Shown piece after piece: positions 6,228 to 13,164 of a DNA stretch of 18,097 bases. This stretch comes from JBAROU01 sp049642385. Its GTDB lineage: Bacteria; Chloroflexota; Dehalococcoidia; DSTF01; RBG-16-68-14. Position 1 is the first letter of the stretch, and the number at the start of each line of letters is the position of its first letter. Below the pieces are notes generated by a model, which saw only the letters and a program-made list of their open reading frames with translations, made no database searches and was not told the DNA's origin. Made by a program: the position numbers and the translations under genes. The stretch spans positions 1 through 18,097 of the forward strand of contig JBAROU010000227.1 of NCBI GenBank assembly GCA_049642385.1. The letters are read 5' to 3'.

Positions 6228-7244
6228 CTAGTCCCGGTAGATCACCAGCACGGTCGCCGCCGTCCCCAGCCAGAGCAGGATATCGACCAGCAGCGGCCAG
6301 TCGCTCAGAAGCACCTCCTCCGGGCTGCCGCCTTCGTGCTTCTGGTGCACCAGGTACAGATAGCGGAGCAGACCGTACAGCACGAACGGAATGGTGAGCA
6401 TCATCGCATTGTTGTCCGGCAGGTTCTCCGCCGTGAACGTGTACAGGCTGTAGGCGATCAGCGTCGACGCCGTCACGAGCGACGCCATCTGGTCGAGCAG
6501 ATCCGCCGAGTACTCGTCTAGGATGCGCCGGTGGCTCCCCGCACCCGATTCCAGCAGCGTCAGCTCCGCCCGTCGCTTGTGAATCACCAGGAACAGCGCG
6601 GCCAACGCCGTCACAACATACAGCCATGGCGAGATTGGCACATCGATCGCAAGCGCGCCCGCCATCGCCCGTAGCACGAAGCCGCCGCCAATCGCCATCA
6701 TGTCTATCAGCACCAGGTGCTTGAGCACGTAGCTATACGCCAGCATCAGCACCAGGTACCCCGATAGCACAGCGCCCACGTGCCATTGCAACGCAAAGCC
6801 GCCGCCCAGCCCGATAGCGGCCATCCCCAACGCGCAGACCACGGCTGCCTGCGGCGACAGCAGCCCCGCAGCGATGGGCCGGCGGCGCTTCTGCGGGTGC
6901 TGCCGGTCGCTCTCAGCGTCGACGACGTCGTTCACGAGGTATTCCGCGCTCGAGATCAGGCAGAAGAAGACAAAGACAAGCGAACTCTTCGCGAGCAACG
7001 GCGCCCAGGAATCCGGGTCGTGCAGCTGCCACTCCTGGTCGATCGAGAACAGCAGCGCGATGTAGACGATCAGGTTCTTCGTCCACTGGCGCGGCCGCAT
7101 CGATCGGAAGACGTACCAGAGCTGTGACATGACCGGGGGCGTGGGGGAACCCGCTGCGCTTACGTCCGCCGATGCTTCTCCGGGCGCGCCGGCGCGGGTC
7201 TCGTTTGAAGGCGCAACCCGAAAGGCGCGCTGATCATCTGACAT
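6228..7244 (-). CDS. UbiA prenyltransferase, decaprenyl-phosphate phosphoribosyltransferase type
   Basis: This integral membrane enzyme of the UbiA superfamily most resembles the subgroup that moves phosphoribose from PRPP to a polyprenyl phosphate, the first step toward decaprenylphosphoryl-arabinose or related lipid-linked sugars. Diagnostic features are MRPRQWTKNLIVY before the first span, the Mg/diphosphate motif NDVVDAESDRQHP followed by KRRRPIAAG, and the second region YSYVLKHLVLIDM with GGFVLRAMAGA. Seven or more hydrophobic spans follow. A polar N-terminal tail of about 38 residues is unusual. I chose ATG 7244; a TTG at 7283 (preceded by AGGCG) or ATG 7130 are alternatives. The gene is 12-52 nt downstream of a lipoprotein gene and is probably cotranscribed with it. 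The substrate is inferred from family only. Confidence 0.85.
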   Translation of the reverse strand: MSDDQRAFRVAPSNETRAGAPGEASADVSAAGSPTPPVMSQLWYVFRSMRPRQWTKNLIVYIALLFSIDQEWQLHDPDSWAPLLAKSSLVFVFFCLISSAEYLVNDVVDAESDRQHPQKRRRPIAAGLLSPQAAVVCALGMAAIGLGGGFALQWHVGAVLSGYLVLMLAYSYVLKHLVLIDMMAIGGGFVLRAMAGALAIDVPISPWLYVVTALAALFLVIHKRRAELTLLESGAGSHRRILDEYSADLLDQMASLVTASTLIAYSLYTFTAENLPDNNAMMLTIPFVLYGLLRYLYLVHQKHEGGSPEEVLLSDWPLLVDILLWLGTAATVLVIYRD

Positions 7245-7295
7245 GCCGCTTCGATCATAGCGACGCCGCTTCTCGCGGGTCAAACCGCACGCCTA

Positions 7296-7775
7296 CTACG
7301 GTGCGGGCGTCGCCCCTGCAACCACCTCGATAGGCTCCGCGATGGCATTATTCTCATCGCCCGTCGTGAGGCAGCGCACCACATACCTTCCCGGAACGGG
7401 CGGCGCTATGAACGTGGCCACCGTCGTGCCGGAGATCGGAGTCGCCTCCTCAACCGGCCCGCCGTTCTCGTTTGTCGGCAGGAAGCTTTCGAAGAATACC
7501 TGGCCCCGTTCACCTTCCTCCAGCTTACGGCCCTTCTTGAAGATGTCACACTCGATATCGAGGCCCACGGGGTAGGGCTGCTCGTAATCGATCATCAGTG
7601 GCACCTCCTCGCCCGCGGCCACCCGTTCGTCGAATGTGAGCTTCTGGAAGACCTCAGAGTCGCTGCCCTCAGCGCGCAGACTGATCCCGCACGACATCGT
7701 GAAAGCCATCACCACAATACCGACGAGGACGCCCAGCGTCCCGCGTAGCCTGTCCAGACGAGCCACGTCAGTCAT
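7296..7775 (-). CDS. Small lipoprotein, unknown function
   Basis: The 159-residue product has an N-terminal membrane-spanning signal ending in TMSC (lipid Cys29). The mature part is predicted beta-rich with motifs such as PLMIDYEQPYPVGLDIEC and ATFIAPPVPGRYVVRC. This resembles a single Ig-like or cupredoxin-like extracellular fold with two cysteines that could pair. No metal ligands or catalytic motif were recognised. No Shine-Dalgarno lies at a workable distance; a GGAGG is 17 nt away. The gene precedes the UbiA prenyltransferase and is transcribed divergently from the surface protein gene. Confidence 0.75.
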   Translation of the reverse strand: MTDVARLDRLRGTLGVLVGIVVMAFTMSCGISLRAEGSDSEVFQKLTFDERVAAGEEVPLMIDYEQPYPVGLDIECDIFKKGRKLEEGERGQVFFESFLPTNENGGPVEEATPISGTTVATFIAPPVPGRYVVRCLTTGDENNAIAEPIEVVAGATPAP

Positions 7776-7824
7776 GAAACGGCGGTTCAGCCTCCACGTT
7801 GGGATTGAGATGGACGTTGGGCTC

Positions 7825-7853
7825 AGCGTACGTTGTTCCTACCGTCCGAACAA
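7825..7853 (-). promoter_or_regulatory. Candidate promoter of the lipoprotein-UbiA transcript
   Basis: On the minus strand TTGTTC (7853-7848) and TACGCT (7830-7825) are 17 nt apart, about 50 nt before the ATG at 7775. The -10 context ACGTACGCT is identical to that of the divergent promoter at 7894-7922. Confidence 0.4.
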
Positions 7854-7893
7854 GAAGTCAGGGGCACGCACGGAGTGCACTAGACAGAACGAC

Positions 7894-7922
7894 TTGACCA
7901 GACGGGCGGCCCCACGTACGCT
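7894..7922 (+). promoter_or_regulatory. Candidate promoter of the surface protein gene, probably leaderless
   Basis: TTGACC (7894-7899) and TACGCT (7917-7922) are 17 nt apart. The -10 ends 8 nt before the second of two in-frame ATGs (7931), so transcription should begin at or next to that A, and no Shine-Dalgarno is present. Confidence 0.5.
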
Positions 7923-7930
7923 CAATGCAC

Positions 7931-9727
7931 ATGGCTCAGTTGAAGACAGAGCAGCGTCGAGCCGGCGCGCTGGCGCGCCTGCCGTTGCTGCTCTTTATTA
8001 TCGGAGCCGTCGTCGTCAGCGCCGCCCTGCTGGCGCAGGCCAGTCCGGCTGAAGGTGGCGCGCCCGCCGGCCAAGATGTCCTCCCCGTCACAGCCTTGGT
8101 TGGCGTCACCAGCCGGCTCGGCTCCGAAGTGATCCCGTTCGAAGGTACCGTCACCATCGACCGCAGCGATCCCTACCTGGACGGAGGCGTCCAGGTCGTG
8201 GACCTCGCGATCGATTCGCTGAGCCTCGCTGGCACAAGCCTTATTGGCACCGTTGCAGCGACCGAAAGCCCAACGTTGCCATCCGTGGGCGAGTTTCGCA
8301 GCCTCCAACCGCTACCGAATGAGTTCCCCGCCTCAAGCTTCTTCGATGTGTTCTTCGAAGTCAGCGTCCCCGGCTCTCCCTCGCCTACCATCACGCTCCA
8401 CAACGTCGCTGCGATCCACCTCGTGCCGGATCTGGCTGGTTCCGAGGTGCCGCTCTACAGCTGGCCTCCATTCGGCGTTACCTATGCTGCCACACCCATC
8501 CCCTGCGTGCCGTTGATCCCCTCGGAGCCCGCCGAAGTCTGCGTAACCATGGTCGCCGTAACGTTTGGCGAACAAGGCGGTCCAACCGGACCGATCGTGG
8601 AGCCGCCGACGTTCTCCGTCGCTCCGCACGGCCCAACGGGCTTCGACCCAGGCGCGCTCCTCGGCCTCGATCCGGTCGCGACGACAGCGGTTCCCTGCCT
8701 GCAGCTCGGCCTCACGCCCACGGGCTGCGTCGGCGACCAGGACAATGTCGACGCGCTCTCCTTCGGCGTTGACTTCTTGCCTGGCGAGCTGCTCGTCGCC
8801 GACCTGCCGGTCGCGTTCTCCGTGGCGAACGGCGCCGACGGGACCGGCGGCAGCGCCGTGGCCGAGCAGGCAGCCTGCGACCCGCCACAGCCTCCCGCCG
8901 ACATCTTCGTCAGCCAGCTTCAAGGCGACAACGCCCTCGCCTTCGATGGCGATGGCCTCAACGGCTCCTGTCCGACTGCGAGCCAGCTCGGCTTGTTCGA
9001 AGGCAACCCGTCAGACGATGTGGATGCTCTCACGGACCAATCGCCCAGTTTCGTCGACGCGAACGGCGATGGTGCGCCGGAAGGGACCGTGTTCTTCTCG
9101 CTCTCCGATGGCTCAGCCAGCTTACAGGCGTTCAATAGAAGCGCGGGCGATATTCTCTGGACCACCGGCCATGTGCAGCCGGGCGTCTTCGCATTTGCCT
9201 CAGCGCTGGGCCTACAGCCTGGCGACGACATCGACGCGCTTTGCGTGGGCAGCGACAATGACACCGTGTACGAACCGGCGATCGACCACGTCGCATTTTC
9301 ACTCACGGCTGGCTCACCTACGCTTGCGGCGCTCGACGCCAGCGCGGCTGATATCCTCGTGCCCGGCCCGCAGGTTGTTGTTCAAGCGGAGGAGCTCGGC
9401 CTTGCCACCGGCGACGACCTGAACGCGCTCGCTTGCGGCGCTGCGTTCGAGCTGCCACCGCCCCCAACCGAGACACCCACGCAGACCCCGCAAACCACAC
9501 CGACACAAACAGCCCCGGTCACCCCAACCACGGCCGCCCCATCGCCTACATCTGTCTCCACACCCGTCTCGACAGCGGCGGTCGTGACGCAGCTCCCGCA
9601 GGCCGGCAGCGGCTCGCGCTTGAGCTCAACCGGCATGACCGGCTTCCTGCTCGCCGCTGGCCTGACAGGCGTCGTGGGCGGGCTAGCGCTCCTAGGCGTG
9701 GCCAGGCGTCGCCGACTGCGCGCCTAG
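7931..9727 (+). CDS. Surface protein with LGL-DDxDAL repeats and a sortase-like C-terminal signal
   Basis: The product has 598 residues from ATG 7931; an in-frame ATG at 7925 would probably lie upstream of the transcript start. Order of parts: an N-terminal signal/membrane segment (LLLFIIGAVVVSAALLAQA); a domain matching the two lipoproteins at 1709-3355 (FPASSFFDVFFEV); about four degenerate repeats carrying LGL...DNVDAL, LGL...DDVDAL, LGLQPGDDIDAL and LGLATGDDLNAL, one with a DANGDGAPEG calcium-loop-like stretch; a Pro/Thr-rich stalk; then LPQAG, a hydrophobic span and a basic RRRRLRA tail. That ending is the tripartite cell-wall sorting layout, with LPQAG in place of LPXTG. I do not recognise the repeat family. 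A sortase gene is not in the window. The DUF192 lipoprotein gene starts 4 nt after its stop. Confidence 0.85.
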   Translation: MAQLKTEQRRAGALARLPLLLFIIGAVVVSAALLAQASPAEGGAPAGQDVLPVTALVGVTSRLGSEVIPFEGTVTIDRSDPYLDGGVQVVDLAIDSLSLAGTSLIGTVAATESPTLPSVGEFRSLQPLPNEFPASSFFDVFFEVSVPGSPSPTITLHNVAAIHLVPDLAGSEVPLYSWPPFGVTYAATPIPCVPLIPSEPAEVCVTMVAVTFGEQGGPTGPIVEPPTFSVAPHGPTGFDPGALLGLDPVATTAVPCLQLGLTPTGCVGDQDNVDALSFGVDFLPGELLVADLPVAFSVANGADGTGGSAVAEQAACDPPQPPADIFVSQLQGDNALAFDGDGLNGSCPTASQLGLFEGNPSDDVDALTDQSPSFVDANGDGAPEGTVFFSLSDGSASLQAFNRSAGDILWTTGHVQPGVFAFASALGLQPGDDIDALCVGSDNDTVYEPAIDHVAFSLTAGSPTLAALDASAADILVPGPQVVVQAEELGLATGDDLNALACGAAFELPPPPTETPTQTPQTTPTQTAPVTPTTAAPSPTSVSTPVSTAAVVTQLPQAGSGSRLSSTGMTGFLLAAGLTGVVGGLALLGVARRRRLRA

Positions 9728-9731
9728 GCTG

Positions 9732-10217
9732 GTGTTCCTCAAGAGCGCCCTCGCGCTCACTCTCGTATGCGCCAGCGTCGCCCTCGTCGTTTCGTGCCGC
9801 AGCGATAGCGGTCCGAGTAACGTCGACGGGCAGGAGCGCATCGAGGTGCGCGTCGGCAACCTCATCATTGACGCCGAAGTCGCCCGCACCGAGCAAGAGC
9901 GCCAGCTTGGCCTGGGCGGCCGCGATCAGCTGGCTCGCCATGGGGGGATGCTCTTCACCTTCACAGAAGACGCCCGGCACACGTTCTGGATGCGCGGCAT
10001 GCGCTTCCCGCTCGACTTCATCTGGATCGCCGCCGACGGCACGGTCGCCGAAATCACGGCGAACGTGCCGCCGCCCGGCGCCGGTACGCCGGACAGCGAT
10101 CTACAGCTCCTCCAGCCCGTCGTGCCCGTCCGATACGTGCTCGAGGTCAACGCCGGCGTCGTCGCGGCGGGCGCGGTCGCGGTCGGCGATGCCGTTACGT
10201 TTGACCCGCAGCCGTAG
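9732..10217 (+). CDS. DUF192 family lipoprotein
   Basis: The product has 161 residues, with a signal peptide ending in VVSC (lipid Cys22) followed by a DUF192 domain. Typical DUF192 motifs are ARTEQERQLGLGGRDQL, GGMLFTF, FWMRGMRFPLDFIWIAADG and YVLEVNAGV. These proteins are exported and small, and their function is unclear. The start is GTG at 9732, only 4 nt after the stop of the surface protein gene, with a weak AGG upstream. Translation is probably coupled. Confidence 0.9.
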   Translation: MFLKSALALTLVCASVALVVSCRSDSGPSNVDGQERIEVRVGNLIIDAEVARTEQERQLGLGGRDQLARHGGMLFTFTEDARHTFWMRGMRFPLDFIWIAADGTVAEITANVPPPGAGTPDSDLQLLQPVVPVRYVLEVNAGVVAAGAVAVGDAVTFDPQP

Positions 10218-10265
10218 CGTGGAAGGTCGCACCTGGTGCCGGCCCCTGGTATACAAGGAAGAGCG

Positions 10266-11048
10266 ATGAACGACCGCAGGCCCAACCCAGGCTGGCTGGT
10301 GCTGATGTCCCGTATCGCTGTCGTGGTTCTCCTTGCTCTGGCCGCGAGCTGTTCCAGTGGGTCCGGCAACAACGAAGCTTCGCTCCTCGGTTGCGGCCTC
10401 CCGACGGCCGCGGCCCAACCTGGCAACATCTTGGTCAATCCGGGGTTCGAAGAGGGGGACGGCGCGCCCTGGTACTCGAAGGATGGCTGGGGTACTCATT
10501 TCACCATAAGCGACGCCCGCGCACACTCCGGCAAGCAGAGCGTCCTCCTACGCCCACGCTCTGCGGACTCGCCGCCCGGCGAAACGGTGCGCGTTTACGG
10601 CGCCGTGCAGGACGCCTGTCCGGAGACATTCCCTGAAGTCGTACGCGGCCACTACTACGTCGAAAGCTGGCAGCAAGGCACGCCGCACCAGTACCTTCAG
10701 TTCGTCACTATTGTGTTCAAGGCGGATAACATTCCGGCCGACGTGGCGATGGCTGAGAACCACCAGATTCGCTATATCCTCGCAGGCTCCGAGACCCAGC
10801 CCACATACATAAGCAACGCCCGCTACGTCATGCTATCGACCAAGCAGCCGAAGATCGGCGAATGGGTGCCGTTCGAGTTTCACCCGCGCGATGATTTCGA
10901 AGCCCTTTGGGGTGAAGTGCCACAGGGTTACGACAACGTCGCCTTCTTCTTCGAAGCGCGCTGGGACGACCGCCAGCCCACAGACGGTGTCTCCGCCGCG
11001 AACGTCTACTACGACGACCTGTACATCGGCCCGGAAGACGGCGGCTAG
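10266..11048 (+). CDS. Lipoprotein with a galactose-binding-like domain
   Basis: The product has 260 residues with a signal sequence ending in AASC (lipid Cys29). The mature protein starts with NILVNPGFEEGDGAPW, the usual opening of carbohydrate-binding CBM4/9-like or other galactose-binding-like beta-sandwich domains. It ends with SAANVYYDDLYIGP, the matching last strand. Binding of a sugar or surface ligand is inferred from fold only. ATG 10266 is chosen because AAGGA lies at 10255-10259; a GTG at 10236 is in frame upstream. An extended -10 (TGGTATACA) overlaps this leader. The stop overlaps the stop of the convergent lipoprotein gene through a CTAG. Confidence 0.8.
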   Translation: MNDRRPNPGWLVLMSRIAVVVLLALAASCSSGSGNNEASLLGCGLPTAAAQPGNILVNPGFEEGDGAPWYSKDGWGTHFTISDARAHSGKQSVLLRPRSADSPPGETVRVYGAVQDACPETFPEVVRGHYYVESWQQGTPHQYLQFVTIVFKADNIPADVAMAENHQIRYILAGSETQPTYISNARYVMLSTKQPKIGEWVPFEFHPRDDFEALWGEVPQGYDNVAFFFEARWDDRQPTDGVSAANVYYDDLYIGPEDGG

Positions 11049-11527
11049 GCGCCCGGCCGCTCGCCCACGTCTACCTGCACGCTGCCGTCGGCGTCTCCCG
11101 CCATCGCCGTCACCGTCCACTTTCCCGGCTCCGGCAGATTCAGCGTGAACGTGTAGAACGAACCCTCTTCCTCCCCGACGGGCTCCACCCGCCCCGCCTC
11201 GAACTCGAGGGCGTCGCCCTCGTCTGGCTGCGCTACGACCGTCAGCGTAGCCGCGTCGAAGCCGCTCGTGATACGCAGCACCACTTTGTAAGGCTCGTCC
11301 GCCCGTACGGACTGAAAGCCGTCGATCGTGCGCCAGAAGATCGGCGCCACGCCTCCCTCCGACAGCCCCGTGCTGGTCGGCTTTGGCCCACCGACGCTCC
11401 CCGCGGTGCTCGTTGGCGCGGGCGTCCTCGCGGCGCCGCTCCCCCCGTCGCAGGCAACGAGCGACGCGCCCGCGAAGATAAGGCTGGTGAAGGCGACGAG
11501 AAGCAGTGGCGGAAGTCGGCGGCGCAT
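11045..11527 (-). CDS. Lipoprotein with a small beta domain
   Basis: The product has 160 residues from ATG 11527 with AGGTG 9 nt upstream; GTG 11539 is an alternative. The signal peptide MRRRLPPLLLVAF ends in LVAC (lipid Cys26). A Thr/Pro/Gly-rich linker leads to a domain of about 100 residues with PYKVVLRITSGFD and GKWTVTAMAGDADG, consistent with one extracellular Ig-like domain resembling that of the lipoprotein at 7296-7775. No catalytic motif is visible. Function unknown. Confidence 0.75.
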   Translation of the reverse strand: MRRRLPPLLLVAFTSLIFAGASLVACDGGSGAARTPAPTSTAGSVGGPKPTSTGLSEGGVAPIFWRTIDGFQSVRADEPYKVVLRITSGFDAATLTVVAQPDEGDALEFEAGRVEPVGEEEGSFYTFTLNLPEPGKWTVTAMAGDADGSVQVDVGERPGA

Positions 11528-11549
11528 CGTTCGTAACACCTGTTCGATC

Positions 11550-12338
11550 CTACGCTAGATACGGCCCGAGGAGAAGATACCCTGCGAACGCGGCCAGCAT
11601 CAGTCCCGTCAGTTGGTGCGCGGGCCCAGCCAGCCGCATGATTGTGCGGTTGAGTGCTACCAATTCCTCCGGTCCATCCGTGGCCGTGCTTGCGTAGATC
11701 GAGACTGCGCGCATGGCGCCGTACACCAACCCCGCTAGCGCCCCGTACATAATGTTGCCGGAGACGAACAGCCAGGCGAACAGGATCGGCAGGCTGGCGT
11801 ACGGTACTCGCGTGAACACCCCGAAGCCCACCGTCCCCCCGAAGATGACGGCGCTGCGATAGAACCCGTTGCGCACCCAATCCGCCGGCACTTGCCAATC
11901 GCGGCCGGGGACAGGGAGCCGGATGAACTCCAGCTCGTGGAGGGCGTATGCCAGCGATACGCCGCCCAGCGCGACGGCCAGCGGCACCGTCGCGTCCTCC
12001 CACAGCGCGACGAATCCGGCGCCGGCTGCCGAGAGGATCACGCCGCTCATGCCGCCCGCGAGCGTCATCGAGGCAAAGTATACGGTGGCCCGTCGTGCCC
12101 AGCGTCCGTGAGTCTCTGTCCCTTCCACGAAGGGAGCGATCGTGAAGATCGCGTTGTAGCCTCAGGCGCTGCAGGTCTGGGCTAGCCCGACAAGCGCGGC
12201 TAGCGCGAAGCCCAACCCGACGGCGCCGGCCTCCCACGATACTTCGGTCGTGGCCACAGCCAACGCCAATCCGAATGCGAGCCCCAACGCCAGCAGCGCC
12301 CCGCGCCGTACGCCGGTGTGCTGGAGTGCGTGGATCAT
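11550..12338 (-). CDS. Candidate selenoprotein: multi-pass membrane protein with a C-S-A-U motif (MauF/CcdA-like)
   Basis: A conventional call would be the frame 11550-12128 (GTG start, 192 aa). The same frame continues upstream through a single TGA at 12164-12162 to an ATG at 12338, giving 262 residues. The upstream part reads as a membrane segment followed by GLAQTCSA-[TGA]-GYNAIF, so Cys56 and the TGA at position 59 form CxxC/U. After the TGA the sequence continues APFVEGTE and RRATVYFASMTLAGG, then several more hydrophobic spans. TGA differs from a Cys codon by one base, and two hairpins directly follow it, so selenocysteine insertion is plausible. Position after MauE-, MauD- and MauA-like genes suggests a MauF-like thiol electron-transfer protein. 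Alternatives: a pseudogene with a nonsense mutation or a sequencing error. No clear Shine-Dalgarno precedes ATG 12338. Confidence 0.65.
12119..12152 (-). promoter_or_regulatory. Candidate bacterial SECIS: tandem hairpins after the in-frame TGA
   Basis: On the minus strand, hairpin 1 is GCGATC-TTCAC-GATCGC (12152-12136), beginning 9 nt after the TGA. Hairpin 2 is TCCCTTC-GTG-GAAGGGA (12135-12119), a 7-bp perfect stem with a GTG loop starting about 33 nt after the TGA. Bacterial SECIS models, as I recall them, want a short stem, a loop beginning with G near its 5' side and a UGA-to-loop distance of roughly 16-37 nt. Hairpin 2 fits; hairpin 1 lacks a loop G. Confidence 0.4.
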
Positions 12339-12400
12339 CTCAGCTAAGTGTAACGAGTTCGCTGGGAATTAGGTGTAGCGCAGCGTCAGGATGTTGGGGC

Positions 12401-12766
12401 CTACGGGCAGTTCGCGTGGTGGTAGTCTGTGCTGCAGCCACAGACGCCGATGCCTTGAAGGCCGTGGCAATCGCAGTCACAGCAGGTGGCGCCGGTGAAG
12501 CTTACCCAGCATCCGGAGGCGTACCACGTCGTGTTCATGACGCACGGCTTGCCGCAGGGACCCGTACTGGTGCAGCCGGCGCAGGGGCAGGGCGGGCCGG
12601 GAAAGCTGCACGAGGTCGAGCCAGCGCTGACAGCGCCCGGACGCGTGAGCGTGCCCGCCGCCACGCCCAGCAGCGCGCCTGTTGCGACGCCGGCGCCCTT
12701 GCCGAACAGCCCGCGGCGCGATGTCTTACGCGCTAGCGCTTCGCTTGCCCGCCGAACGATGTCCAT
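12401..12766 (-). CDS. Cys-rich Tat-exported protein A, MauA (MADH light chain)-like
   Basis: The product has 121 residues. An amphipathic N-terminus (ASEALARK) precedes a twin-arginine motif TSRRGLFGKGAG and a hydrophobic GVATGALLGVAAGTL stretch, so the protein is folded before Tat export. The mature part of about 75 residues has 14 cysteines: CSFPGPPCPCAGC, GPCGKPC, WYASGCWV, TCCDCDC, VCGC and a final NCP. The order CxC, C, W-x-x-S-x-C, CC, CxC recalls methylamine dehydrogenase light chain, which carries six disulfides and a tryptophan-derived cofactor, but the domain is shorter. A is a close tandem copy of B (15-nt gap). Confidence 0.8.
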   Translation of the reverse strand: MDIVRRASEALARKTSRRGLFGKGAGVATGALLGVAAGTLTRPGAVSAGSTSCSFPGPPCPCAGCTSTGPCGKPCVMNTTWYASGCWVSFTGATCCDCDCHGLQGIGVCGCSTDYHHANCP

Positions 12767-12781
12767 GGGTGGTCTCAGCTC

Positions 12782-13153
12782 CTATGGGCAGTGTATCGGG
12801 TTGTGGTGGTAGTCCGTGCTGCAGCCACAGACGCCGATTCCCTGGAATCCGTGACAATCGCAGTCACAGCAGGTAATACCGACGCTGACCCAACAGCCTG
12901 AGGCGTACCACGTCGTATTCATGACGCACGGCTTGGCGCAAGGGCCCGTGCTGGTGCAGCCGGTGCAGGGACACGGCGGGCCGGGGAAGGCGCATACCGT
13001 ATCGAAGCCCGCGCTGGTGATGTCCGGTCGCGTCAGCGTGCCCGCCGCCACGCCCAGCAGCGCGCCGGTCGCGACGCCAGCGCCCTTGCCGAAGAGACCG
13101 CGGCGGGATGTCTTACGTGCTAGCGCTTCGCTCACCGTTCGAAATAGTTCCAT
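12782..13153 (-). CDS. Cys-rich Tat-exported protein B, MauA-like
   Basis: The product has 123 residues from ATG 13153 (GAGGTGA 5-6 nt upstream). The frame is open upstream to 13303, but that part overlaps gene C and is not conserved. The Tat signal TSRRGLFGKGAGVATGALL is identical to that of A, and the mature region has 14 cysteines in the same order (CPCTGC, GPCAKPC, WYASGCWV, TCCDCDC, VCGC, HCP). Most differences from A are single substitutions, consistent with a recent tandem duplication. The gene starts 11 nt after gene C and probably depends on the MauE/MauD-like genes for disulfide formation; that dependence is inferred from mau operons. Confidence 0.82.
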   Translation of the reverse strand: MELFRTVSEALARKTSRRGLFGKGAGVATGALLGVAAGTLTRPDITSAGFDTVCAFPGPPCPCTGCTSTGPCAKPCVMNTTWYASGCWVSVGITCCDCDCHGFQGIGVCGCSTDYHHNPIHCP

Positions 13154-13164
13154 GGCGTCACCTC

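Larger units (their letters stand above)
12401..13153 (-). repeat. Tandem duplication of a Cys-rich gene (A and B)
   Basis: 12401-12766 and 12782-13153 are two same-orientation gene copies, with long shared nucleotide stretches around the CC/CxC cysteines, the WYASGCW segment and the Tat signal. Gene C (13165-13545) is a third, older copy. Confidence 0.8.

Noticed and set aside
7776..7795. GGAGG upstream of the lipoprotein start at 7775 as its Shine-Dalgarno
   Set aside because: It is 17 nt from the ATG, too far for normal initiation.
9433..10269. 278-codon plus-strand ORF
   Set aside because: Out-of-frame shadow over the surface protein end and the DUF192 gene, Arg/Ser-rich with no motifs.
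11550..12128. Ordinary 192-residue membrane protein starting at GTG 12128
   Set aside because: It cuts off a continuous membrane-protein reading frame and a CxxC-like motif; kept as the main alternative if no selenocysteine machinery exists.
11242..12237. Long minus-strand ORF (331 codons)
   Set aside because: Arg-rich shadow frame across two better genes (lipoprotein and membrane protein).
12365..12401. Short coding-like relic after gene A reading P-V-G-P-N-I-L-T-L-R-Y-T-stop in another frame
   Set aside because: About 12 codons with no start or partner; B and C have no such extension, so it is not a frameshifted tail.
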